Below, in pieces: positions 1 through 11,101 of a DNA stretch of 64,000 nucleotides (within the stretch, counting starts at the first letter, position 1; each line of letters begins with the position of its first letter). The stretch spans positions 23,831,158-23,895,157 of the forward strand of contig CM034612.1 of NCBI GenBank assembly GCA_020091685.1, written 5' to 3'. The position numbers were made by a program, and so were the translations under genes. The notes beneath the pieces are model-generated. The model was not told where the DNA came from. It searched no databases and worked only from the letters and a program-made list of their open reading frames with translations. Source of the stretch: Lutjanus erythropterus (Eukaryota; Chordata; Actinopteri; Lutjaniformes; Lutjanidae).

Positions 1-450
1 GCCCCATTGCATTACTTCCCTTCTGATAAAGGCCCACATTTGTTTGTTTTGTTTTTTTCCTCAGCCTCATTGTAATGAAAATGGGCCTAAATATCATCCC
101 ACCTGAGCTCTACACCCTCAGGATCAAACAACTTGATCAATTGTCTTATTGTGTCTCTCTGAATTGCATGCAGGTCTAACCCTCAATATCCTTGCAGTTG
201 TTCATTAGCAGCTATTTCTTTTTGCATGAATGTGGTCTCCTCTTCCAAGTTTGTGTGGTTTCTCCTTCTGAACAGACACAGTTTTCAGCAGTCTCGTCAA
301 AGTCCTAATACTGATTCCCACACTGTGTTTATGGGCTAAAAGAGAAAGAATTTCCTTGTTATTAAAACAGATTCTGGAGTATAACTTTGCCAATTCATCT
401 ACACAAGGCATTTTGTAGAAGCGATCATAGGCACAAATGTTAGTAGTTTG
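1..450 (-). mobile_element. degraded integrase-core transposon fragment
   Basis: The minus strand encodes a helix-turn-helix-like segment, HKHSVGISIRTLTRLLKTV (about 280-345), preceded by NNKEILSLLA. After stops, a second piece includes LIKLFDPEGVELRW (about 95-140). The pattern EI-LLA-H-ISIRTL-LL followed by LLDPEGV-LR recalls the N-terminal part of fish transposon proteins with an integrase core. Stops and frame changes show it is dead. The family is from memory and no complete domain is present; it may continue left of the window. Confidence 0.5.
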
Positions 451-1489
451 ATAAATTCTCTTTAATCTCAATATTTCAACTTTAATCTTGAAATACAAAA
501 TGAAAAAAAAAACCTTCAAATTTTTTTTCTTATGTCTGGTCCTAATATTCTTCCCTACTTACTCATCATGCCTACTTAACTGGATTGATTAGTTATAGTA
601 GTAATTGTAGTAATTGTTGGGTTTAGTAATGTGTCTGTTTGGAACATGGTGGTTCATAATAATAGTTACTTTAGTGCTGGGTTATGGTTTTAACTAGCTT
701 TATTGTATGACAGTTTCACAGTTTTTATTTTTTAAATTAAATATATTTCTCATCTTTTTCCCGTCAGTGATATTCTTAATAGCCGCCTACAGCCATTAGT
801 ACATTGTACTAGTATGAATGAATAGTGTGTAATATAGTTAGAACAGCACTTAATGATCAGGCAGTGTCTGGAATGTAGAAGGGGCCCTGTGCTTCCTGGA
901 ATTTTCCATTTGAATATTGAAGTGAGTGTCCGATTTTCTCAACTTTCAAGCAGGACATGATGTCTGCCAACCATTGTGTGTGAGTGGGCGGGGCAGCGTC
1001 CCTCCACCTGAGCAGGATTGCTGGCAGAGCCAGAAGGGAAACAAGAGATGAAGTATGTTGTTCTTCTGCAGTTAATTGTACCTCTCCTCCAGTGACTCCA
1101 AACAGAGCAACCAGAGGATTTGGTTTCAATTTAACATTTAAATGATCTATAATGTGTGAATTTTAGTTTAAAATGAAGGAATTAAGAAAAATTATCAACA
1201 GAGGGTGAAGAAATAACAATTTTGACATTATGTCAAAGAAGTATGTGTATTGTATTGCAGAGATATCTGCTGAAGTTAGCATGCTAACTTGCTAGCCCCA
1301 GCCCCTCCTGTTGCTTTGTGTCACAGGAGGGGATAGTGACTCACTATAGCGTCCTGGCTGGCGTCAGTCCAACAACACCGAGGTGGTATTCTTGCCGGGT
1401 TTGACTGTTGGTGCCATGGGGTTGACCCCGGGATAACCCCCTCTCAGGCCCACCCTGAACCCTCCGTGTCTTTGTCGTCCCCAGAGACA
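451..1489. other. non-coding flank upstream of sbf1 exons, no gene seen
   Basis: AT-rich sequence with no splice-bounded conserved coding segment. It ends in a short inverted motif (GTTAGCATGCTAACTTGCTAG, about 1276-1296) of the kind common in fish repeat debris. The stretch probably belongs to an intron of sbf1 upstream of the first visible exon. Confidence 0.5.
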
Positions 1490-1828
1490 TAGTCCTGGTT
1501 TGACCCGCTGCAACTCACCTCGGTACTGTATTGCCTATCAACAAAAAGACCTCCATCGGTCTCGGAGGCTGTGTTTGGACCAGGTCCGGCTCTGTTCACT
1601 GGGATTAGAAATTAGAAGGTCTCAGGAAAGGATGTCCTGCAGTCCTGACACGCTCCATAGCACTTGCAAGTAAAGATCGTCCCACCAAACTCCATTCACA
1701 AAGATTTCAAGTTCACTTGCATCACAGCACACATACTTCTGTCACAGTCCTGGTTGGATTAGCTGTAAATTACCTCTGTACCCTGTACCCAAACTTGGCT
1801 CCATCACTCTCTGAGGCTATATTTGGTT
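1490..1828. repeat. direct partial duplication of about 85-90 bases
   Basis: Segments 1490-1578 and 1745-1828 share, in the same order, AGTCCTGGTT, TACCTCTGTAC-like, CTCCATC and GAGGCT(G/A)T(G/A)TTTGG motifs, with substitutions between them. The spacing of about 255 bases suggests an old local tandem duplication or an internal repeat of an unknown element. Confidence 0.5.
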
Positions 1829-2844
1829 CACTTGTAAGCTGATGAGCTAAGGGCAGCTACAGTTAGCAACTATAGTTAACAGCAGTTAGTGATTACTCTG
1901 GTGATATGCTGCCCCCTGTTTGTTTGGAGAATGAAGTGGGCGGGTGGCCACTTGTTACACACTGCACCCTTAACACCTGAGATAGTATGACACATCCAGT
2001 GCTTTTTAAGGCTTGGGCATGACCAGTACATAAGAACAAAGGCACTCTTACAGTCAGGACTAACCTCAGGATACTTGCCAGATATTTTGGCTTCTGAAAT
2101 ATGAGCCACTTGGAGCACAGAGGTTGAATTAACCAGTTTAAGCACAGAGCACGAGACGTTTTAGTGCCAGTTAAGTTGTTTGTCTTTTTATTTTGGATTT
2201 TGGTCTCATTTTAGTCGAATTTTGGTGCCACGATGCTGCCAAACCATATCACCCTCACACACATAGGAAACAGTGTTCTGTCACGTACTATTCCTGCACT
2301 GCACCATTGTGCTCATGTCAAGCACTTCAAATAATGCCAGCTCACAGTAAGCACTTTATTGCATATTGCAGCTTCAGGCCCTTCCAGTATTCCAGTGCCA
2401 GCTCCTTCTGAGAAATTTTTTTATATCTGTTAATGTGTGTAAACATAGGAATTCCCAGCTTCCTTATTCTCTTACTGTCATTTGCCGAAAGATTTAATCT
2501 CTTTCCTGCTTCCCAGTGGGATTTGTTGTAACTAGTTTTATTGAATGTCTCAGGTAAGACAATCATAATGAAACTATTGCACTATGTCAACAGCAAATTG
2601 TTATGATCGCAGTCACGTGTAAAAACATAATAAGGAGTAATGGTCAACATAAAACATTGCCTTCTCTGAACCCTGGTCATATTTGATTTGTTGTCTCAGA
2701 TCCGCCCCTGACTCACTGATACGGGCATGGTGGCTGTCTGTCTGATCTGCCCGCTCACATGCTGCAGTTATAAACTGTCATAATGGGACTATTTGTAAAT
2801 CATCCCTAGTGTATTTGTTTACAGGCTTTTACAGCACTCATAGA

Positions 2845-3235
2845 AAGGATTCACCCCCCTGTAACCGTTTTTTTTGTCTTTCTATAACAGTAACTGTAAT
2901 TTGATTTTATGACTGTGATTAACAGAAAACAAGAGTCTACAGCCATGCAGACGTCCCTGTGAGGCTTTACTTGAGCTAAGTGCTCACATCAGCATGCCAG
3001 TATCCAACAGTCTTTGAGATGTTTCAGCGTGGTACAAAACAGCGGACCGGCCAACTGACCGACATTGCCATCCCTAGAGACATGCTGCGAGCAAAGAGAA
3101 AACAAACCTCTCCAATTTAATATAAAAATGCTGCGAATACAGACTGAGACAACTTGGGAGAACTTGAGAGCAGCCATACAGCTGCGCCTAATAAATATTG
3201 ACTTTAGAGGGGGCAAATACTTTTTCAATTATGTG
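2845..3235. mobile_element. degraded Tc1-like element
   Basis: The left side has GGATTCACCCCCCTG (2848-2862). The right side has AGAGGGGGCAAATACTTTTT (3206-3225). This is the inverted 'ATTCACCCCC ... GGGGGCAAATAC' end style of fish Tc1-like elements. No transposase can be read between the ends. Confidence 0.45.
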
Positions 3236-3340
3236 TTCATGTTTTTTGTTTTGAGAAATTTGTAGAAGTGTTTAAATTATTATTATTATTTGTCCTTTGT
3301 ACCTGAGTATTTCAATTTTCTGCTGCTTTATAGTAACCTG

Positions 3341-3530
3341 ACACACCAGATGGTTTGTTACACAGAACCATCTGGGAAGTTGTCCTTAGAAACTGTGGAA
3401 AAGGGCAGGCAACTTCAGAAAAACACTTGGCAGGTGATTGGATGAACCATCTGTCTAACATGTCTAACACAGGCTAACTTCAACCAATCAGATCAACGAA
3501 CTGTATAAAGTAGTAGGAGAGCAAAGAGTC
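3341..3530 (-). repeat. dispersed repeat family A, copy 1 (inverted)
   Basis: The reverse complement of this segment matches 4910-5080, including CATCCAATCACCTGCCAAGTG and CTGCCCTTTTCCAC-type motifs. The shared length is about 170 bases. Family unknown; probably a non-autonomous transposon. Confidence 0.65.
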
Positions 3531-4834
3531 TGAAGCCGCATTCTCAAGTGTGTAGCTAGCATGTCGATAGACGATTCTTGGCGTTTTTGTTAAGAAAATT
3601 TGCACATAAAAGGTGCTCCTCAGGTTATTGCTTCCATTCTTCTGTTGCTCTTGAATTTCATCAACTGCAAATTTACACATATCCTGCTTTCCTTCACATA
3701 AATAAAACATTTCCACAAAAAAGAAAAAGGCACAAATTTTTGCAGTAAAAAGTGTTAGGGGGTCCCCAGACACCCCCTCACACACCACCCTGCTAGTGCT
3801 GAAATGAGGCCTAGTCAGTTGAAAAATACAAAAACTTACTGCTTAAAATAAACTAAAATGAATTCAGGACAAACATCTATGAAGTGGATTGCTTTTAGTT
3901 CTCTTGATTGCGCTGAGTCAGCTGTGGGTAAATCCTCCTAATGTGTGTTATGATGCCAACTCATCCCTTCCTGGATAGTCTGTTTTGTTTGCTGTTGTGA
4001 CTGCAGTCACGTATAAACCATGGTGACTCACTTTATATGATTCATGCCTCTATAAGATGACTGATGAGTGTCTGGTAAAAGATAAATTGATAAACCTGCC
4101 ACAAACCAGAGGGCATCTGTCCCTCTGCTGGCGGCTCAGAGGTTTTGGAGATGTGACGTCACTGAGGCAGAGGGTAGGATGTGTTTATTTGGGAGAGGCT
4201 GGAGCTGCTCTGTCTCTATTCAGATATGCCAAGTGTGTATTTGGATGCTGTGAGGAGCCTACATTTTTGAGAATCAACATGCTCTTCCCACGGACTCTCA
4301 CTGTATTTGGAATATTTCTAATATAAGAAATGTTGTTATGAAAATCGAAGCTGAAAATACAGTCTCCCTCTGCAGACATCAAGTAAAAAAACTGTAATAA
4401 ACTAATGCTGCATGATCTGGAAAATGCTTTATTTTAACTGTTATGTTTCCAAGGTTAGGCATATGCTTGAATTTGAAAATATTCCATGAAAAAACATTTG
4501 ATTTTCAGCAGAATCTGATCATCTACACAGTCGCTCCTGCAAAACAAAATATTTATATATTTGAAATGAAACAATCCTGCCATCATAGTTGTCATTTATA
4601 GCTGAATAAGTCTTCTGTTGATCCTTTACTCTGGAAATTAGAGATCAAAACATACAGTCAAAGTTAATGTGAACAGCTGTTAAAATAAACATAGTCTGCA
4701 AACTATTTTTCATAATTGCATTGCAGTTTGGATGGGATGATAAAGGCTTTGAGAGGGTAGAAATTTGTGATGTAGATACCTTGAAAGTTCTTTAAAAGTG
4801 CTTAAATTTTACTCTTAAAATGCCGTATGAATTT

Positions 4835-5080
4835 GAGGCAGTTGGATTTGTGAGATCACATGAGAATCCATCTTGTTTCATACAGAAAAATAGCAGCTGC
4901 TGATGGAAAAGATGTTTTTGCTCCTCTCCTGACCAACTTTGGCAAGAGTTTGATCTGACTGGTTGAAGTCAGCCCGTGTTAGACATGATAGATGGTTCAT
5001 CCAATCACCTGCCAAGTGTTTTTGTGAAAGTGCCTGCTCTTTTCCAAACAGTTTCCAAGGATGACTTCCCAGATGTTTAT
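4835..5080 (+). repeat. dispersed repeat family A, copy 2
   Basis: It shares GATCACATGAGAATCCATCTT-like and GGTTCATCCAATCACCTGCC-like motifs, in order, with 33148-33420. It also shares the right half, inverted, with 3341-3530. Confidence 0.65.
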
Positions 5081-5754
5081 GTGTAACAATCTGTTCATAA
5101 TAGTAACAAATTCTCTTATTTATGCTAAACCATAAATGAGATAATAGTGATGTCAAATTCTTGTTTGTATAACTTCAGTTGTTCTTAGCTTTGTCTCTTA
5201 CTAATAAGCAAGATAAGCCAATAATTCAGCCTGGATACATTTTAAAATGTCACACATCAGGCTTCTAGAAAAAACTAACGTGGATTGAAGATGATCAACT
5301 TGTAACCAGCACTATGGACATGACATTAGCTATGTCCACTGTGTCTCTGAGCCTCAAAATGTTTTTGTCATAATGTCATGGCCTGAGAGTCATTCATTTC
5401 AACAATCTGCCTTCATCGTATTAGTCATTCCTCCTGTCTCTGTCTGCTTACCTGAAGTCACTCACTCTGCCCTCTTATCTTCTAACAGCTAGACACAAGA
5501 TCAGGCCACAAAACTCAGTGCACAACCTTGTGATGAGCTGCTTTTATCTTAATTATCTCTGTTTAATTGTTTTATTATCGTTTTTATCTACGCAGATGTC
5601 CTTTGTTTCGTAAGGGAAAAACAAACAAATTAAAAGTATGAAGGTGACTTCATGCAGGAAATAAACCACAACCCCCTTTTGATTTAATTTTGTCCTGTGG
5701 ATCCAATAAGAATATTGTTTTTTTAAATTTATAATTGTATCATATCTAGGCTTG

Positions 5755-5960
5755 GGGAGTAATGGATTAGATGTAATAGGATTATGTAATCTGGATACAA
5801 AAAAGGTAACTATTCCATTATAGTTAGATTAAAAAAAGACATAATCAGATTACAGATACCTATAGTAAAAATTATTAGTAGGATTACAATTTTAAGATAA
5901 GAATGATATCCTACTATGCACAGTGCACACATAGTTTCCAATTCATTATCATGGCATATT
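5755..5960 (+). repeat. dispersed repeat family B, copy 1
   Basis: It contains GGAGTAATGGATTAGATG, ATAATCAGATTACAGATACC, ATTAGTAGGATTACAAT and CAATTCATTATCATGGC. Its reverse complement recurs at 30815-31060. Confidence 0.6.
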
Positions 5961-7458
5961 CACTGGGTGGAAATTTCACCATTTAACCTGCTGTCACATT
6001 AAAAGCATGTGTACAATCCTGCTTTTTTGTTCCTACTAACAGACACTGAACCTGGACCTACTGACTGGGGCATCTGCTGAATGCCTAAGATGACAAGGCT
6101 CAAAATAAATTGAGCAAAGTGATTTTATGGTGAAATCTAGGGATCATGTCACATGTGTTTATGTTTTCTTCACTGGTTGCACTGTGTGCTTCATGGCTTT
6201 TAACCTGGACTCTTATGTGTTGCGGTTCTTGCTCTGCACTGATGGAACCAGAGCTGGAAACAAGTCAAAAAACAATGTGTGTACGGACACCACCCAGATT
6301 TATAAACTGGAGGACTGTTGCTCCCTTTGTGGTGGATTTTCTGGTTGAATCCAAACAGATCCAAAAGTCTATCAGCTGTCCTGATCGGCTCACGTAGGCG
6401 GGACTGGCCTCCTTCGTTGAAACAAGACACAAGGAGAGATAACTGCAGAGCCGGAAAACTGATCAGGGAGTTTGTGTAGCGGGTCTTTCATTTGTTGAAT
6501 TGCCTGAAAATGTCCCCTGGGAAAGGTAGAAGCTGTTTTGGGTAAAGGTTGCGGGAACGATGATGCTGTAGATTGTTGGGCAGCAACCTGCACCGGGGCT
6601 TAGCTGCTGTGCTCTCCTTACAGTTAGCTGAATGAATTTACATGTAATCACCAGAGACTGAAGGCTGTTTCCAAGGTAGTATCTGTTGATGGTATCTGCT
6701 GATAAGACTCTGGATATGTTGACACTGCTACTGTGTGTCTCCACAATGTAAAACATGGAGGCTAACTGCTCAGTGTTTTCCTTGCAGCTCGACAGAAATA
6801 ATGTAACACTTCATTTTACACATCCCCAAATTCATTGTAAGTGGGTAAGATATTAGAAATTTCTTTTAAATGACCCTGAAATTACCACACATTTCATTGG
6901 AAAAAATAATAGTCAGACATGTAAACAGACCTAAAACGAAATAAAACAAAACAATGTTGGGGAGAATGGTGTATTGCAAACAGTTTTAATAGCCAGACCA
7001 CAAATCAAAATTTATTTATTTTTTTTATAGAAGTATATTTTTTAGTAGATATATGTTTGTATAAAAAGAAAAATGGAGTAACAGTTCCAGCAGTACGGAG
7101 TAGTCTTTAACTTTTACAGCCACTATAGCCTGTGATTATTATCATTATTTCAGTTACTCTGTGATTATTTTCCTTGATGAATTGTTATTGTTTATGAAGT
7201 CTCAGAAAACAGTGAGAAATGCTCTGTATTTTTTGTCCAGCAAACACTTTTAAACCCAAACATGGTCAGTTAAGAATCATTTCTGACAAAGAAAAGCATT
7301 AAGTTGTCACATTTACCTGAGAAGTTCCTCCTGTCACGCTGTTGCTAGAAATTTGTCTCAGGTCTTGACTCAGTTACCCAAAATTCCACTTATGCAACAG
7401 AAACGATCTGTTACAGGTAGTTATATAGTGATTAACGTTGGCGTCATGTTTGTTGTAG
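5961..7458. other. non-coding sequence before the first visible sbf1 exon
   Basis: No conserved exon seen. Open frames between 6127 and 6756 overlap on both strands, are short and resemble no family. The stretch is read as intron of sbf1. Confidence 0.5.
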
Positions 7459-10400
7459 GTTTTGGATCCGGAGCTGGAAATCGCTGATCATGCCTTCCCC
7501 CCACAGTCCACACAACCCTCCGCACTCAAGATCCAGGTAAGAAAAACACATCTGAATTGTGAAAAGTTTCAAACTTATGGTGAGGTTTTAATAATATTTA
7601 AGTCTCTTAGCTATAATTCTTGTCTGGAATTAACCAAATGAAAAGATTTTCATTAGCTCCAGTCCTGTTTGTACTACACTTTTCCTCAATGTAGCCAGTA
7701 AAGTCAGCACATTCTGGGCACAACATTAACATCAAGAGGTTTTTTAACAAACAGCATCATGAATCACCGCAGTCCAAGATGTCACCCAGCCAAATTACTC
7801 GCAGCCTTAACCAAAAATGTGTCTACAGAGTCCAGATTTAATCCAGTCTGTGTCCAGTTCAATTCCTCATTTCGTTATTCCTTCAGTTTGGTGTGTGTGT
7901 GTGTGTGTTTTGGCTCCAACTTGCCTGCTGTGTGTGTTCCAGGATAAGGAGATCCGGGGAGTTTTCCTGTGGCTGTTCGCTCGGCTCTTCCAGGGCTACC
8001 GCTGGTGTTTACACATCATCCGCATTCACCCAGAACCAGTGATCCGCTTCCATAAGGTGAGCCAACAATACTGCACGTGATAACAACTCTGACCAGTCAC
8101 CTGTGTCTTATCAAGAAACAGAATCCCTCCGAGAGCGAGGCTGTGAGTGTGTGTTCTGAGTGTAACGTGTGTTTCCACAGGCTGCCTTCCTGGGTCAGAG
8201 GGCGCTGACCGAGGACGACTTCCTCATGAAGGTGTTGGACGGCATGGCATTTGCAGGCTTCGTGTCAGAGAGAGGTCCTCCTTACAGAGCCACCGACCTG
8301 TTTGATGATGTAAGTTTCATGCATGCAAGGTTGGGAAGGTTACTTTAAAAAAGTATTCTGATACTGATTACCTTGTTTATGTCACTTTTTGATTACTTCT
8401 GTAAAATATGGTGAAATTTTTCAGCCTAATGTAGTGTTTTTAGGTCAATGCTGGAATTTGAAGTAAGCTCGCTCTTTGTCCTGCTTCCACAGCTGGTAGC
8501 TAATCAAGTGGAGCGGATACGACAAGAGGAGGCCTGTCCACACAAAGTCATGAACCATGTCAAGGAGTTGGCTGAGCAGCTCTTCAAAAATGTATGTTCT
8601 CTCATGAACTCAACAAAGAATACCTGTCGCTGGTTTCCTATCTGTCCTGTTATGTCGTTTCTCCTCCACTTTTATGTTTGTGTCTTAACTTTTCTTTCCG
8701 TTTTTCCCTCATACCTCTGCTTTTGTTCAGATGCTTCTGTGTTTTCCTCATCTCACCGGTTTTCCTTTTTACTCTCTGTTTTTCCCTCCTTCTCCCTCCA
8801 GGAGAATCCTTACCCCACCGTGGCGATGCACAAAGTCCAGCGGCCGTCAGAAAACAGCCAGAACTCTGCACAGAATCGGACGCCCTTCCCTGCGCTGGAC
8901 GATGTGGCCGTGCAGCTCTTCATTGACCACGCCGCCGCCAAGCTCAAGACTGCACCTCCTGTGGTCAAGGCTGAGCTCAAGGGCATGGTGCCATCTGGGC
9001 CCCCACTGGGTGAGCCAGGGGGGAGGGCTGAGGAGCTCAAACTGTGTAAATGTGTCAATTGGTCATTTGGTAAATTCTAGATAAAAATCAAAACCACCCC
9101 AAAAGAAAGCTCGTAACAAAAACGTTCAACATGTCCACCTTCACCTCAGACCTCCTGTGTGAACTTTTCACTCAGACAGCCCGTCTCTCAGTGTGTGTTT
9201 AATGGGATGCTGCAGTGATGAATGAGTGTCTGATCACCTCTGCTCGTCTCCACAGGAGGCGTCGTGGACAAAAACGGCAACGTGATGGCTAACAGCGCCC
9301 GCAGGCTGGAGGTGGTCAGGAACTGCATCACGTACATCTTTGAGAACAAGATGCTGGAGGCCAAGAAGGTGAGAGCGACGAATGTCTGTATGAGCCGACT
9401 AACTGCACAGATGAGAGTTTGAAGAATTCTGTCATGAAATACTCAATACAAGAAACAAAACACTGCTTTTTTTGGTTCTAAACCTTTACGTGTCTTGTCC
9501 CTGAAGAACTTTTTGTTATTAGGGGTCGGGGTCAGTGTTCTTTTTTTTTCTCTGCTTTTCCCCACAATAAGTTTTATTTTGTCCTGATGTTTTGTTGTCG
9601 ACTTGATATTTCTGAAGTGGTTTCAGCTGTTTTCATCTCCCCTGTGTAGTTGATGCCGGCTGTGTTGCGGGCGTTGAAGGGTCGGGCAGCCCGGGTTTGT
9701 TTGACCCAGGAGCTCAACCAGCACGTCCTACAGAACCGAGCTGTGCTGGATGACCAGCAGTTTGACTACATTGTCCGAATGATGAACTGCACCCTACAGG
9801 TGAACCTGCAGATACTACAGTATCACTAGAATCAACAGTATAAGCAAGATTTCATGTAGTTCTTCAGTAAATTGCCATAAAGATTTTGTCAGGTGAAAAT
9901 ATAGATGTTCATTTTCTGTGGTTTTATCAAATTTGAGCTTGGCATGAAGTAAAGCTAAATGCTGTGGTTCAAGAACAGCCATTAATCTACAGTGGGTATG
10001 TCTTGGACAGGCGTTCTAATTTAATTTTACAGGAATGGTTTGAGGTTTTAGAGTCTAAGTGGAATTAAATTAGCATATTTTGTTCTATTGCTTTTTTTTT
10101 GAGTGGAAAGAAGGATCAAAATAACCTTTTATGTGTATATACCAGTGAACATGTCATATTTAATCTGTCAACACAATAATTACATATTTACATAAACTCT
10201 ATTTACATAAAGAAAAAAATGAGTTTTTCTTAGAAATTTAGATGATCTAACATATGAGAGATTTCACAGATATGTGAATATATATGGAGGATTTGTTGCT
10301 AAGTAGGTTTTCCCATACAAGGAATTTTCTGTGCTATATTGGTGTGCTCCAGTTAACACTGAATAAAAACAATATGTATAAAGATGAAAACAAGTACTGC

Positions 10401-11101
10401 AAGTCAACCAGCATAGAGAGAACATAGAAATGTGACAATAACATGAAAAAACAATAGAAAGAAATGATGTAGAATTTAGTTTATGACAGAGGTGTGCAGG
10501 AATGTGCAAAATATTGTCGAGGGAAGGTGCAAAAGTTAAGGGTAAAGGGTAAATTACATTGTGCAAGATGGAGTCCAGGAGATAAAGATGTACAGTGTAA
10601 AGAGGAGGACAGATCTGATGAATAGTCCAGTAATCAGCCTCAGATGATATATTTTGAATAAAGTTCTGCTTTATGGTTTGTAAGTTGTCACATCATTCAT
10701 GCTTATCTGTGTGTGCAGGACTGCTCTCATATCGATGAACACGGTATTGCAGCTGCCCTGCTTCCGCTGGTCACAGCCTTCTGCAGAGTAAGTTCATAAG
10801 TCACTAAAATCCCTCCTGGTTTTACAGTCCACTGAGTGAAGAGATTTACAGGTTTCTGGGATGTGTTTGTCTGAACATGCATACTCTATTTAAGTGTCTT
10901 TTCTTCATCGTAAAAAGTCTCTTCTCTGTGTTTGTGTGACAGAAACTGGGCGCAGGCATCACTCAGTTTGCCTACAGCTGCGTACAGGAGCACATGGTGT
11001 GGACCACCATGCAGTTCTGGGAGGCCATGTTCTACAGCGACGTGCAGAACCACATCAGAGCCCTGTACCTGGAGACAGAGGAGGGAGAGCAGCAGAACTC
11101 T
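7459..11101 (+). CDS. sbf1: sbf1 exons 1-9 of the window: end of DENN module and start of SBF linker
   Basis: Residues 1-373. The first visible exon reads [15 protein letters not shown] and continues into [31 protein letters not shown] and [15 protein letters not shown], which are hallmark segments of the MTMR5/MTMR13 DENN-dDENN region. Next come the [17 protein letters not shown] and [17 protein letters not shown] blocks of the SBF linker domain. Exons 1-4 and 7-9 start and end in phase 0; exons 5 and 6 share a codon. Introns 1-7 are 81-406 bases, while intron 8, before the 69-base exon 8, is 919 bases. The uDENN and most of the cDENN parts are not in the window. Confidence 0.93.

Noticed and set aside
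8448..9080. A single 210-residue plus-strand open frame
   Set aside because: It joins sbf1 exons 4 and 5 through a pyrimidine-rich intron with good GT and AG signals; the middle is not protein-like.
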